A stretch of DNA of 8,119 nucleotides from an uncultured Anaerolineaceae bacterium (lineage in GTDB: Bacteria; Chloroflexota; Anaerolineae; Anaerolineales; Anaerolineaceae), in the NCBI GenBank assembly GCA_937890875.1, contig CALAEB010000364.1, positions 1-8,119 on the forward strand. The letters are read 5' to 3'. This document shows, in pieces, positions 1 through 5,693 of this stretch. Each line of letters starts with the position of its first letter. Position 1 is the stretch's first letter. A program made the translations under genes and the position numbers. Below the pieces are notes generated by a model. The model had not been told where the DNA came from, did no database searches, and was given only the letters and a program-made list of their open reading frames with translations.

Positions 1-387
1 GGTGAGCGGTACGAGATTCAGCCGGATGAGGTGGAGGTGCGGGCAAACGCGCATGCCGGATTTGTAGTTGCATCCAGCGGCGCGAATATCGCCGCGCTGG
101 AAACGAGGCTGACGCCTGAATTGGTGAAGGAAGGGCTGGCGCGGGAGTTCGTGCGCCGGGTGCAGGACCTGCGGAAGACGGCCGGGCTGGAGATTTCGGA
201 CCGCATCAATGTGGTCTATGAGGCCAGTCCGCTGCTGGCGGAGGCGATTGCGGAGAACGGTGCCTATATCGAGAATGAGACGCTGGCGCTGTCGTTGCAA
301 TCCGGCACTGTACCGTCCGACTGGGCGACTGTTGAGGATGCGGTTGACGGCGAAACGGTCAAGGTGGGGTTGCGGAAGGCGCAGTAG
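1..387 (+). CDS. ileS: Isoleucyl-tRNA synthetase, type 2, C-terminal part (5' end outside window)
   Basis: This is the last 128 residues of a cytoplasmic class I aminoacyl-tRNA synthetase that charges tRNA-Ile. The frame is open from base 1, so the gene starts upstream of the window, and it ends at TAG 385-387. The visible part is the C-terminal domain after the anticodon-binding helices. The motif LTPELVKEGLAREFVRRVQD followed by LRKTAGLEISDRI is characteristic of the eukaryote-like type 2 IleRS family (also of some archaeal enzymes), which lacks the C-terminal zinc-binding tail of type 1 enzymes. The HIGH and KMSKS catalytic motifs would lie upstream and cannot be checked. Any T-box control would also be upstream. 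A strong hairpin follows 12 bp after the stop. Family assignment is firm; the type 2 call rests on the C-terminal motif only. Confidence 0.93.
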   Translation, partial: GERYEIQPDEVEVRANAHAGFVVASSGANIAALETRLTPELVKEGLAREFVRRVQDLRKTAGLEISDRINVVYEASPLLAEAIAENGAYIENETLALSLQSGTVPSDWATVEDAVDGETVKVGLRKAQ

Positions 388-399
388 GCGAAAAAGTGC

Positions 400-433
400 A
401 ACCGGAGCGGAATCTTATGATTCCGCTCCGGTT
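400..433. terminator. Strong hairpin, probable bidirectional terminator between ileS and the minus-strand small gene
   Basis: A perfect 15-bp inverted repeat (AACCGGAGCGGAATC paired with its complement) with a 4-base loop lies just after ileS. On the + strand it is followed by ATAATCC with no U-tract, so it is a weak intrinsic terminator in that direction. On the minus strand the stem is followed after four bases by a run of five T (complement of 391-395), so it suits transcripts coming from the minus-strand gene at 683-913 better. The convergent layout fits a shared terminator. Confidence 0.75.
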
Positions 434-682
434 ATAATCCATGTTGAAACGGCTTAGTTTTCGCTAATGATGTTGTCGACGGAGAAATAGATAGTTTTTT
501 TATCTTTGGCAGGGGAGAATTTGAGCACGATATTTTCCTGCTGGAGTAGATACTATTCGGACTATTAATATATTTTTTTTGTTGAGCTTGATCATCACTA
601 AGCCATTTTTATTGATATTTCTACTCTAATTTATCCTCGAGGTTTTCAGTACGAGTTGCACAGTTAAGCTAAAATCTATTTT
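434..682. other. AT-rich intergenic stretch without an intact gene
   Basis: About 250 bp, visibly richer in A+T than the flanking ileS gene, with stops in all frames. It holds a short minus-strand reading frame (454-552) that looks like the end of a protein and is listed separately as a possible remnant. A CCTCGAGG palindrome sits at 635-642. I see no RNA gene or convincing promoter here. Confidence 0.6.
454..552 (-). pseudogene. Possible gene remnant (C-terminal fragment of an unknown protein)
   Basis: On the minus strand, 32 codons run from just after an in-frame TAG (553-555) to TAA (454-456). There is no start codon or ribosome binding site. The translated end (IVLKFSPAKDKKTIYFSVDN and a few more residues) has the mixed charged/hydrophobic pattern of a real beta-rich C-terminus. 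A second open stretch in a neighbouring minus-strand frame lies just upstream (NKNGLVMIKLNKKNILIVR at about 558-620), as expected of a gene broken by frameshifts. It could also be chance in AT-rich DNA. No family recognised. Confidence 0.3.
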
Positions 683-913
683 TTACACTATACCCTTTGG
701 ACTGATTTTATCGGATTTCATGCGCTCCGTCTTACGAAGTTCTGTCGCAGCCCATCGTATATCGTATCGCCACGTGTAGAATAAATCGTTGGATTTTCTT
801 AATTCATCTTCGTATGTATTCCATATGTATTTGCATACACCGACAATAGTAGCATTTCCGCCCAACATCTCCAACGAATCATATAATAAATCTGGTAAAT
901 CGTGCCTGTTCAT
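683..913 (-). CDS. Small winged-helix-like protein, 76 aa, unknown function
   Basis: A 76-residue soluble protein with a good ribosome binding site (AAGGAGAT, 7-8 bases before ATG 911-913). The pattern is LPDLLYDSLEMLGGNATI, then a central amphipathic helix (VCKYIWNTYEDELR), FYTWRYDIRWAATELRKTER and a final SPKGIV. This helix-helix-helix-wing order, with a terminal S-P-K/R-G-[IVW] strand, resembles the winged-helix domain at the N-terminus of Mrr-type restriction proteins and related stand-alone small proteins. Relatives with this wing usually go on to W-E-L or similar, whereas this one stops right after V, so it may be slightly shortened. No catalytic residues are apparent, so a DNA- or protein-binding role is an inference. 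It lies alone in an AT-rich island, convergent to ileS and ending about 250 bp from the shared hairpin. Its reality is well supported by the ribosome binding site and composition; its function is not known. Confidence 0.7.
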   Translation of the reverse strand: MNRHDLPDLLYDSLEMLGGNATIVGVCKYIWNTYEDELRKSNDLFYTWRYDIRWAATELRKTERMKSDKISPKGIV

Positions 914-1341
914 GTTTAGTCATCTCCTTGTAATTTTTTAAGTGATAAGCAAATGTGATGAATGATTGCTGTTCATTATAACTATTGATTTCTTAATCTA
1001 CATGTCAAAATAAAGCAGTTTTCGATTGATTCTTTCCATGTCAAATTTTTGAAATGTAGCTCGTTATATTGATGATCAGGCTTCTATATGATCTTGATTA
1101 AGTAAAGACTTTTTAATTTAATCATAAACGCCAAAAAACGCTAAATGTATACAATCGATTCTTATAAAGATGCTCCAACGGTTAGTTTGGAAGCTTATAT
1201 AGCATAATTTTTTCGATACCATTAGCTATAGGCTGAGAAATAAGAATATCTAATGTAATATTTGCTATGGGCCAAGGAAAATCGCATAACCTATTTATCT
1301 GGCTTTTCCACTGCCATTTATGTAATAATTTATATTTGTAA
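914..1341. other. AT-rich non-coding stretch upstream of the small minus-strand gene
   Basis: About 430 bp with no intact gene. It contains a TATAAT hexamer on the minus strand (complement of 975-980) and two direct copies of CATGTCAAA (1001-1009 and 1037-1045), whose complements each contain TTGACATG. A frame on the minus strand stays open from inside the toroid gene down to TAA near 1182, but it has no start or ribosome binding site of its own. A 20-codon + strand frame (1145-1207) also lacks a ribosome binding site. The composition contrasts sharply with the gene that begins at 1342. Confidence 0.6.
975..1008 (-). promoter_or_regulatory. Tentative promoter for the small winged-helix-like gene
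   Basis: Reading the minus strand, TTGACA (complement of 1003-1008) and TATAAT (complement of 975-980) both match sigma-70 consensus hexamers exactly, about 60 bp before the ATG at 913. The spacer is 22 bp, well beyond the usual 16-18, so the two may not act together. The TATAAT may be used with a poor -35, or with an activator bound at the CATGTCAAA repeats. Confidence 0.3.
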
Positions 1342-2181
1342 TTATAGGAAATTCCTTTGGATTTCCTGATATCGCATCGTCGCCAAGGCGCTCGGCTTGC
1401 CCTTCTCGCAAAACGATAGTTTGGCCAGCTTGGGAACGACCCGCTCAACGACGATCTTCCCATCGACTAATTTGGATTCCAGCGCTCTCAGCGCTTCCAG
1501 GAATCGCGGGTCATCTTTTGCCCGATCGTAAAATGACAGGACATAGACGTAGACAAAAAGATTATAGTTACGGAAGGGATACTCGACCTGCATGAATAAT
1601 GTGCCGATGCCATAGTGACAGGGGCCGATCGGCCGTCGGGTGGTCCAATGCTCCAGCAGGAAATCCACGGTCTTGTCAAGCGCCGGCTCTTTATTGAGAA
1701 AATGGCTGAAACGGAATGCGTTCAGTGCGGTGAGTGTGGGATGCGGATTGGAATACTCCGTTTCCGGTCCGCGGCCAAAACTGAATTTGTTGCAGCGCCA
1801 GCCTCCGTCCGTATACTGCGTATCCAACAGGTGCTGGAAAGTCTTTTGCAGTCTGGCGTCCGCGGCGTATCCCATGTGACAAAGCACATTCGCGGCATTG
1901 ACGGTGTGACAGGGATAAATAGCACCTTGGGGATAGACTCGAAAACTTCCGTTTTCCTGCCAGATACTGAAAATTAATTCGGCGGTCTCTTTCAGCACCG
2001 GTTCCGCAGGCGCCATACCCAATTCCAGCAGATAGTGCGCGCTCTCCAGCGTCGAGAATGGCGCGCCTTTGATCAGCCGTTTATCCGGTGTGGTCCAAAA
2101 ATCGGCTCCGTTATCATGTCTGTGGGACAGTATTGCGTCAATATCCGGTAAATATTGTTTTTCCGCAGCCATTTCTTTCAC
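1342..2181 (-). CDS. Prenyltransferase/squalene-cyclase-like alpha-alpha toroid protein
   Basis: A 279-residue soluble protein built of repeated helical pairs, as in terpenoid cyclases and protein prenyltransferase beta subunits. Repeats are visible at about residues 43-76 (ESAHYLLELG), 92-128 (HTVNAANVLCHMGY, ending in QYTDGGW, a QW-type motif), 147-180 (PHPTLTALNAFRF to FLLEHW) and 205-245. It has Cys and His residues (91, 92, 130, 189) that could bind metal. I see no DXDD or DDXX[DE] catalytic motif of squalene-hopene cyclases, and it is about half the size of a full cyclase. Proteins of this kind are usually annotated only as prenyltransferase-like and have no established reaction. The start given is GTG (2179-2181) with a weak GAG upstream; ATG at 2170-2172, three codons later, is an equal alternative. 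The gene begins 12 bp after the VOC gene, so the two are probably cotranscribed and translationally coupled. Fold confident, function unknown. Confidence 0.82.
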   Translation of the reverse strand: MKEMAAEKQYLPDIDAILSHRHDNGADFWTTPDKRLIKGAPFSTLESAHYLLELGMAPAEPVLKETAELIFSIWQENGSFRVYPQGAIYPCHTVNAANVLCHMGYAADARLQKTFQHLLDTQYTDGGWRCNKFSFGRGPETEYSNPHPTLTALNAFRFSHFLNKEPALDKTVDFLLEHWTTRRPIGPCHYGIGTLFMQVEYPFRNYNLFVYVYVLSFYDRAKDDPRFLEALRALESKLVDGKIVVERVVPKLAKLSFCEKGKPSALATMRYQEIQRNFL

Positions 2182-2193
2182 TTTTTCTCACAG

Positions 2194-2673
2194 TCACTGA
2201 TAATCTTGTATTGCATCTTCATTCTTCGTCGTATTCCCATTATTGGGGGTGAAGGTCTCACGAAGCCTGGCTTGTGGCGAGTTTTTGTCCAATTGCATGA
2301 TCTCGATGAGGACGCCATTCGGATCCTGGAACCAGCACTGTAAATTCAAATCCATACCGGTCGTGAGAGGTCTGTAAAGATCAATGCCAACCGCTTGAGC
2401 TCTCTCGATAACAGCCGTAATATTGTCAACCTCAAGACAGAAATGAGAGAATTTTTGCTCAACAGGAATATCCTGTTCATTTTTTATCGGCGCATCGCTA
2501 TAGAATAATTCGATAAAATCCCCATTCGCATTCGCTAAATACTCGATCCAAGGTTCGCCCGTGGTTTTTTTTAATGCAAAACCGTGCGTGAATCCAAGTA
2601 ATTTCTCATAGAAATCAATGGTCTCGTTCATTTTATCGGTGTAAAACGCAATGTGTGAAATTTTGCCTGTCAT
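2194..2673 (-). CDS. VOC-superfamily (glyoxalase-like) metalloprotein, 159 aa
   Basis: Two beta-alpha-beta-beta-beta modules typical of the vicinal oxygen chelate fold are visible: residues 4-58 (KISHIAFYTDKMNETIDFYEKLLGF, then FIELFY) and 73-127 (KFSHFCLEVDN, then FQDPNGVLIEIMQ). The four expected metal ligands are present as His7, Glu55, His77 and Glu124, the arrangement of glyoxalase I and methylmalonyl-CoA epimerase-like members. About 30 residues after the second module are polar and probably disordered. The substrate cannot be named: lactoylglutathione lyase, an epimerase or a dioxygenase-like role are all possible. ATG 2671-2673 is chosen because GAGGAA lies 7-9 bases upstream; a TTG start at 2691 would sit on top of that site. 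It lies 12 bp before the toroid gene and 113 bp after the regulator gene. Confidence 0.87.
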   Translation of the reverse strand: MTGKISHIAFYTDKMNETIDFYEKLLGFTHGFALKKTTGEPWIEYLANANGDFIELFYSDAPIKNEQDIPVEQKFSHFCLEVDNITAVIERAQAVGIDLYRPLTTGMDLNLQCWFQDPNGVLIEIMQLDKNSPQARLRETFTPNNGNTTKNEDAIQDYQ

Positions 2674-2786
2674 GATTGTTCCTCGATTCAAATCCGGATT
2701 TCTACGACCTGGTTATTCGGGAGGACCAATGATCCGAATATAATTCGTGCTGGTTTTCCATTCCGCTAACTTTTCAATTGACTGCT

Positions 2787-3866
2787 TTATTGTAATCCGA
2801 ACGCATATTTTTGCTTTTCCGAAAAATAACCCGCAAACTCTTCGATAAAATAGGCCCGGCGGCTGTAGGTGCCGCTGTGATCGGTCCGCCGGCGGATTTC
2901 CCCCTGATATTCGGCTGACTCTTCATTCAGCGGCATCCAGGAAATGAGGCGGTAGTTGGGTGTGTTGGGGATCAGGGTGCTTAATTCCAGCATCCACAGA
3001 AGCGTTCCATCCTGTCTGAAAAACGGAACGGGCAAGCCGAAAGGCTGCTGATAACTGTCGATTTTTTCAAGACTGGTGGTCCACATCTCATTAAAGCGGT
3101 GTGTGCCCTGCAATAATTCAAGCAGCGCTTGATAGTGTTCATCCTGGTTCCTGCGGAATTCCTCTGTTTCCCGGTAGAACTGGTTCAACTGCATCTGATA
3201 GTAAGCCTCACTGTACGGACCGCGCAGCGAATATCGCAGACTTTGCGGCGAGTACTTGGGGCTTCCGCCCCGGCTGGCCGTGAGCCGGTGCCACCAACTC
3301 CAGTATTTCATGTCCTCTTCCGTGTAACCGGCCAGCGCCATTTCGTAACTGGTCGAGGCCCGGATACACCAATATTCATCGACAACGAAACAGAATACCG
3401 GCCAATTTGAAAAATGTTTTTTCCAATCGTTGGCAAAGGAGAAATTTTTCTCCCGCTCCCCTTCCAAAATCTCCAGATCATGCAGCAGCCTTTTTAATTG
3501 CAGCCGGTTCTTCACCGGAATATCCGGATACAAAGCAATCAGCCGCCGCAGCTCTGAGGTCGTCAGCACTTTCATGGCGCGATGGGAGTGCTCTTTGATG
3601 AACCATTCGACAATCGCCGTCAGCCGGTCCCCGCGCAGCTCAGGAGTATTTCCGCTGACTCTGCGGGCGGATTCTCCTTCATTGGTCCATTGTTTGAATG
3701 ACTTTTCTCCGATTTCGCCCAGCGCCGGATTGATCTTATTCAGTTCTGCAAGGACGATTTTATGATCCACGCCGCTTCGCCTGACCCAGAGTGAAAGGAT
3801 ATATCCGCTTTCCTGAGCAGTATCAAGGAATTGATTTGTTCCGTTTTGGGAACTGGTGTGGTCCAT
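2787..3866 (-). CDS. Putative transcriptional regulator with N-terminal HTH-like region and MmyB/PAS-like sensor domain
   Basis: A 359-residue soluble protein with no membrane segment. Residues about 19-66 (YILSLWVRRSGVDHK to FKQWTNEGES) resemble a diverged XRE-type helix-turn-helix. A basic helical segment follows (97-138, ELRRLIALYP to KNRLQLKRLLHDLEILEGE). Residues about 150-315 look like the MmyB-type ligand-binding PAS fold: a strand FCFVVDEYWCIRAS, an aromatic stretch MKYWSWWHRL, a long helix (YYQMQLNQFYRETEEF), RFNEMWTTSL and the final strands TLLWMLELSTLIP and YRLISWMPLN. In that family the domain binds a small, often lipid-like ligand. The ATG (3864-3866) has GGGAAG about 7 bases upstream. 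The gene is divergent from the EIIC-like transporter across a 189-bp control region and precedes the VOC and toroid genes, so it could control either side. Assignment rests on pattern recognition; the HTH is weak, so a non-DNA-binding sensor is possible. Confidence 0.62.
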   Translation of the reverse strand: MDHTSSQNGTNQFLDTAQESGYILSLWVRRSGVDHKIVLAELNKINPALGEIGEKSFKQWTNEGESARRVSGNTPELRGDRLTAIVEWFIKEHSHRAMKVLTTSELRRLIALYPDIPVKNRLQLKRLLHDLEILEGEREKNFSFANDWKKHFSNWPVFCFVVDEYWCIRASTSYEMALAGYTEEDMKYWSWWHRLTASRGGSPKYSPQSLRYSLRGPYSEAYYQMQLNQFYRETEEFRRNQDEHYQALLELLQGTHRFNEMWTTSLEKIDSYQQPFGLPVPFFRQDGTLLWMLELSTLIPNTPNYRLISWMPLNEESAEYQGEIRRRTDHSGTYSRRAYFIEEFAGYFSEKQKYAFGLQ

Positions 3867-3897
3867 TCTTTCTTCCCTGCTTTTCCTGATTTTTACA

Positions 3898-3927
3898 TTG
3901 ACGTGTATCGAATTGTTTTTCTATAAT
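3898..3927 (+). promoter_or_regulatory. Sigma-70 type promoter for the EIIC-like transporter gene
   Basis: TTGACG (3898-3903), an 18-bp spacer and a perfect TATAAT (3922-3927) on the + strand. Transcription would begin near 3934, giving a leader of about 120 nt before the ATG at 4056. The hexamers are close to consensus and lie in the divergent intergenic region, so this is the best promoter in the window. Confidence 0.75.
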
Positions 3928-3951
3928 GGAGAAACTTCAGTTTTATTGTAC

Positions 3952-3974
3952 CCGGATTAACTTATTTTAATCGG
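3952..3974. promoter_or_regulatory. Interrupted palindrome in the transporter leader, possible operator
   Basis: GATTAA (3955-3960) and TTAATC (3967-3972) form a 6-bp inverted repeat. With one bulged base it extends to CC/GG at the outer ends. It sits about 20 bp downstream of the predicted transcription start, where a repressor site would be effective, and also in front of the divergent regulator gene. It could instead be a weak RNA hairpin. Operator function is inferred only. Confidence 0.3.
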
Positions 3975-4055
3975 AATTGTAAGGGAGGTGCGGCGAAAGA
4001 AATAATTGATTCATAATCCCCAAAGCAGTCCAAAAATTTGAAAGAGGAGATAAAG

Positions 4056-5621
4056 ATGAAAAAAATTGCGGTCATTGGCAGTTCCGGCGGACATTTATTT
4101 GTTCTGGGCGGAAAAGACCCGCAGGGTTTGCTGGATGAGATCATCCGCCAATCCCAAGCGGCGGGATTTGAAGTTACGCATGTTGCTTTTGTTGCCGCGT
4201 CTTCTTCGATGGATCATATCACGGAGAAGACGACAGCGAGGTTATTTACACAGTCTGATTCCGGACCTGTCTCGAGCCAGCCGGCTTCCTTGGAAGAGGT
4301 CAATATGCTTGCGCGGGCAGCGTCCGAAAAAATTGCCGCTGCGATCCGCGGCAGAGAAGTGGATGCGCTGATATTGGTCAGTGCCGATCCGAAAGACTTA
4401 AACAAAGAGGTCATTGCCGCTGCCGCGGAGATGAAGATTCCGGTAGCCGGGACCGGCGGGACCTCGATTTCCGATGCGCGCGCTTTGGGTGCGAATGTCA
4501 TTTCGGCATCCGGGACGACGGGCACGACAAACCGGTCCAGAGCGGTCGGATATATTTCTGCTTTTGCCGGCGAATGGAAGACCAAATATACGCCGGTTAT
4601 CGGAAAAACGATTGAAGCGGACACCGGCAATATTTGGAGCCGGATTAACTTCCGCAGTATTATGATGAGCTCACTGCCCGGCTTTATTGCCATGGCACTG
4701 ATTCTTGCGATCGGAAAAATTCCCGCTCTCTCGCCCACCATCGGGCCGCTGTTTGATAAATTAATCGCGGCACTGCCGGTTATTGTGGCCGTTGTCGCTG
4801 CGAAACAAGTCTCCGGCCTTGATGAAGTCGGGATTGTGGCCGGTGTGGTTGCGGGCGTACTCTCAACCGACGGCGGCATCCTGGGCGGGATTGTCGGCGG
4901 TATCGGCGCCGGAATTCTGGCCAGTTATTTACTGAACTGGTCATTCCGGATGCGATTCCCTGCCACAACGGCCAGCCTGATCGCGGGCGGTATCAGCGGT
5001 CTACTTTCCGGCTTGCTGGTATATCTGATTTTAGCCCCGATCACCTTATGGCTTGGGAACGGAATTCGCAGCCTGATCGAAACGGCGATTGCCTTTAACC
5101 CGGTGATAGCCGGAGCGGTAGCCGGCGTGTTAATTTGGCCGGCGATCATCGGCGGTGTTTATCACGCGGCGATCCTGCCGATCGTTTTGCTCGAGATGGA
5201 ACAGACGGGTTACAGCTTTTTGGGTGCGATTGATATGACCGGTTTGGTGATGGTTTCCGCCGGGATTACGCTTGCCAATATCATCGCGCCGAAACAAAAG
5301 AGTGAAGCGTCTGTTGCGCTTCCGGGCTTCCTGGTGAATATCGGTTTCGGTACTTTTGTTGAAGCGGCCTATCCATTCATGTTTGCGGACAAACGCGTGT
5401 TCGGCTCCGCATTGTTTGCGGCGATGGTTTCCGGCGCGCTCTGCGGTCTGTTCAATGCGCGCGGTACGGCGTATGTGCCCAGTATTGTCGCTCCCGGCCT
5501 TTCCAACAACCCGACCGGTTTTCTGATTGCCATGCTGGCTGCGCTGGTGATTGCCTGTGGGCTGACCATCTTTTTCAACAAAACAGCCGCAAATCGAAAT
5601 TTGCGGGAACCTTCTGAATAA
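4056..5621 (+). CDS. PTS EIIC-like permease (fructose/glucose superfamily) with a Cys-less N-terminal soluble domain
   Basis: A 521-residue two-part protein. Residues 1-183 look soluble and Rossmann-like: a first strand and glycine loop (KKIAVIGSSGGH), THVAFVAASS, VDALILVSADP, IPVAGTGGTS and ANVISASGTTGTTNRSRAV. Residues about 200-508 are a polytopic membrane domain. It has features of PTS EIIC permeases of the fructose/glucose superfamily: LPVIVAVVAAKQVSG, a glycine-rich GGILGGIVGGIGAG, NPVIAGAVAGVLIW and GTFVEAAYPFMFADKRVFGS, which corresponds to the conserved (T/S)E-x-A-x-PF-x-x-DP-x-R segment and keeps the Glu. The first cysteine is at 463, so the N-terminal domain cannot be a normal phosphocysteine IIB, and no IIA or IIB gene lies nearby. 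ATG 4056 is chosen for its AGAGGAG 7 bases upstream; an in-frame TTG at 4038 lies before that site. The gene is first in a unit with the barrel enzyme. A sugar or sugar-acid substrate is an inference. Confidence 0.8.
   Translation: MKKIAVIGSSGGHLFVLGGKDPQGLLDEIIRQSQAAGFEVTHVAFVAASSSMDHITEKTTARLFTQSDSGPVSSQPASLEEVNMLARAASEKIAAAIRGREVDALILVSADPKDLNKEVIAAAAEMKIPVAGTGGTSISDARALGANVISASGTTGTTNRSRAVGYISAFAGEWKTKYTPVIGKTIEADTGNIWSRINFRSIMMSSLPGFIAMALILAIGKIPALSPTIGPLFDKLIAALPVIVAVVAAKQVSGLDEVGIVAGVVAGVLSTDGGILGGIVGGIGAGILASYLLNWSFRMRFPATTASLIAGGISGLLSGLLVYLILAPITLWLGNGIRSLIETAIAFNPVIAGAVAGVLIWPAIIGGVYHAAILPIVLLEMEQTGYSFLGAIDMTGLVMVSAGITLANIIAPKQKSEASVALPGFLVNIGFGTFVEAAYPFMFADKRVFGSALFAAMVSGALCGLFNARGTAYVPSIVAPGLSNNPTGFLIAMLAALVIACGLTIFFNKTAANRNLREPSE
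5587..5606 (+). repeat. Hairpin inside the 3' end of the EIIC-like gene
   Basis: A perfect 8-bp inverted repeat, CCGCAAAT and ATTTGCGG, with loop CGAA, covering the codons just before the stop. No T-run follows, so it is not an intrinsic terminator. It is the first of three hairpins in series between the two + strand genes and may protect the transporter mRNA 3' end. Confidence 0.55.
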
Positions 5622-5635
5622 AGAGGAATGATGTG

Positions 5636-5674
5636 GTTCTCCTGTTTTTGCGCGAAGCGCAAAAACAGGAGAAC
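5636..5674 (+). repeat. Very stable 18-bp intercistronic hairpin with GAA loop
   Basis: GTTCTCCTGTTTTTGCGC (5636-5653), loop GAA (5654-5656), then the exact complement (5657-5674). The apex GCGAAGC is a known unusually stable mini-hairpin in DNA. There is no T-tract afterwards, so it is not a standard terminator. It lies 14 bp after the transporter stop and about 93 bp before the barrel gene. Possible roles: transcript processing or stabilisation giving different amounts of the two proteins, partial attenuation, or a REP-like or MITE-like palindromic unit. Confidence 0.8.
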
Positions 5675-5675
5675 T

Positions 5676-5693
5676 ATGGAATCTTCTTTCCAT
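5676..5693 (+). repeat. Short third hairpin in the intercistronic region
   Basis: ATGGAA (5676-5681) and TTCCAT (5688-5693) with a 6-base loop, beginning one base after the 18-bp hairpin. It is short and could be chance, but it continues the stem series in this spacer. Confidence 0.35.

Noticed and set aside
1145..1207. 20-codon + strand frame starting MYTIDSYKDAP
   Set aside because: No ribosome binding site, very short and in AT-rich DNA; not enough to call a gene.
2674..2691. TTG at 2691 as start of the VOC protein
   Set aside because: The added codons cover the GAGGAA ribosome binding site for ATG 2673, and the VOC fold begins right after that ATG.
4038..4055. TTG at 4038 as start of the EIIC-like protein
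   Set aside because: It lies upstream of and includes the AGAGGAG site that serves ATG 4056, and it would add only MKEEIK with no ribosome binding site of its own.
4214..4879. Long minus-strand frame (221 codons) inside the EIIC-like gene
   Set aside because: It is antisense to a well-supported membrane protein gene, with low-complexity Pro/Ala/Ser/Thr composition typical of a shadow frame and no ribosome binding site.
5636..5674. 18-bp hairpin as a standard intrinsic terminator
   Set aside because: No T-tract follows on either strand; TATGGA follows on the + strand.
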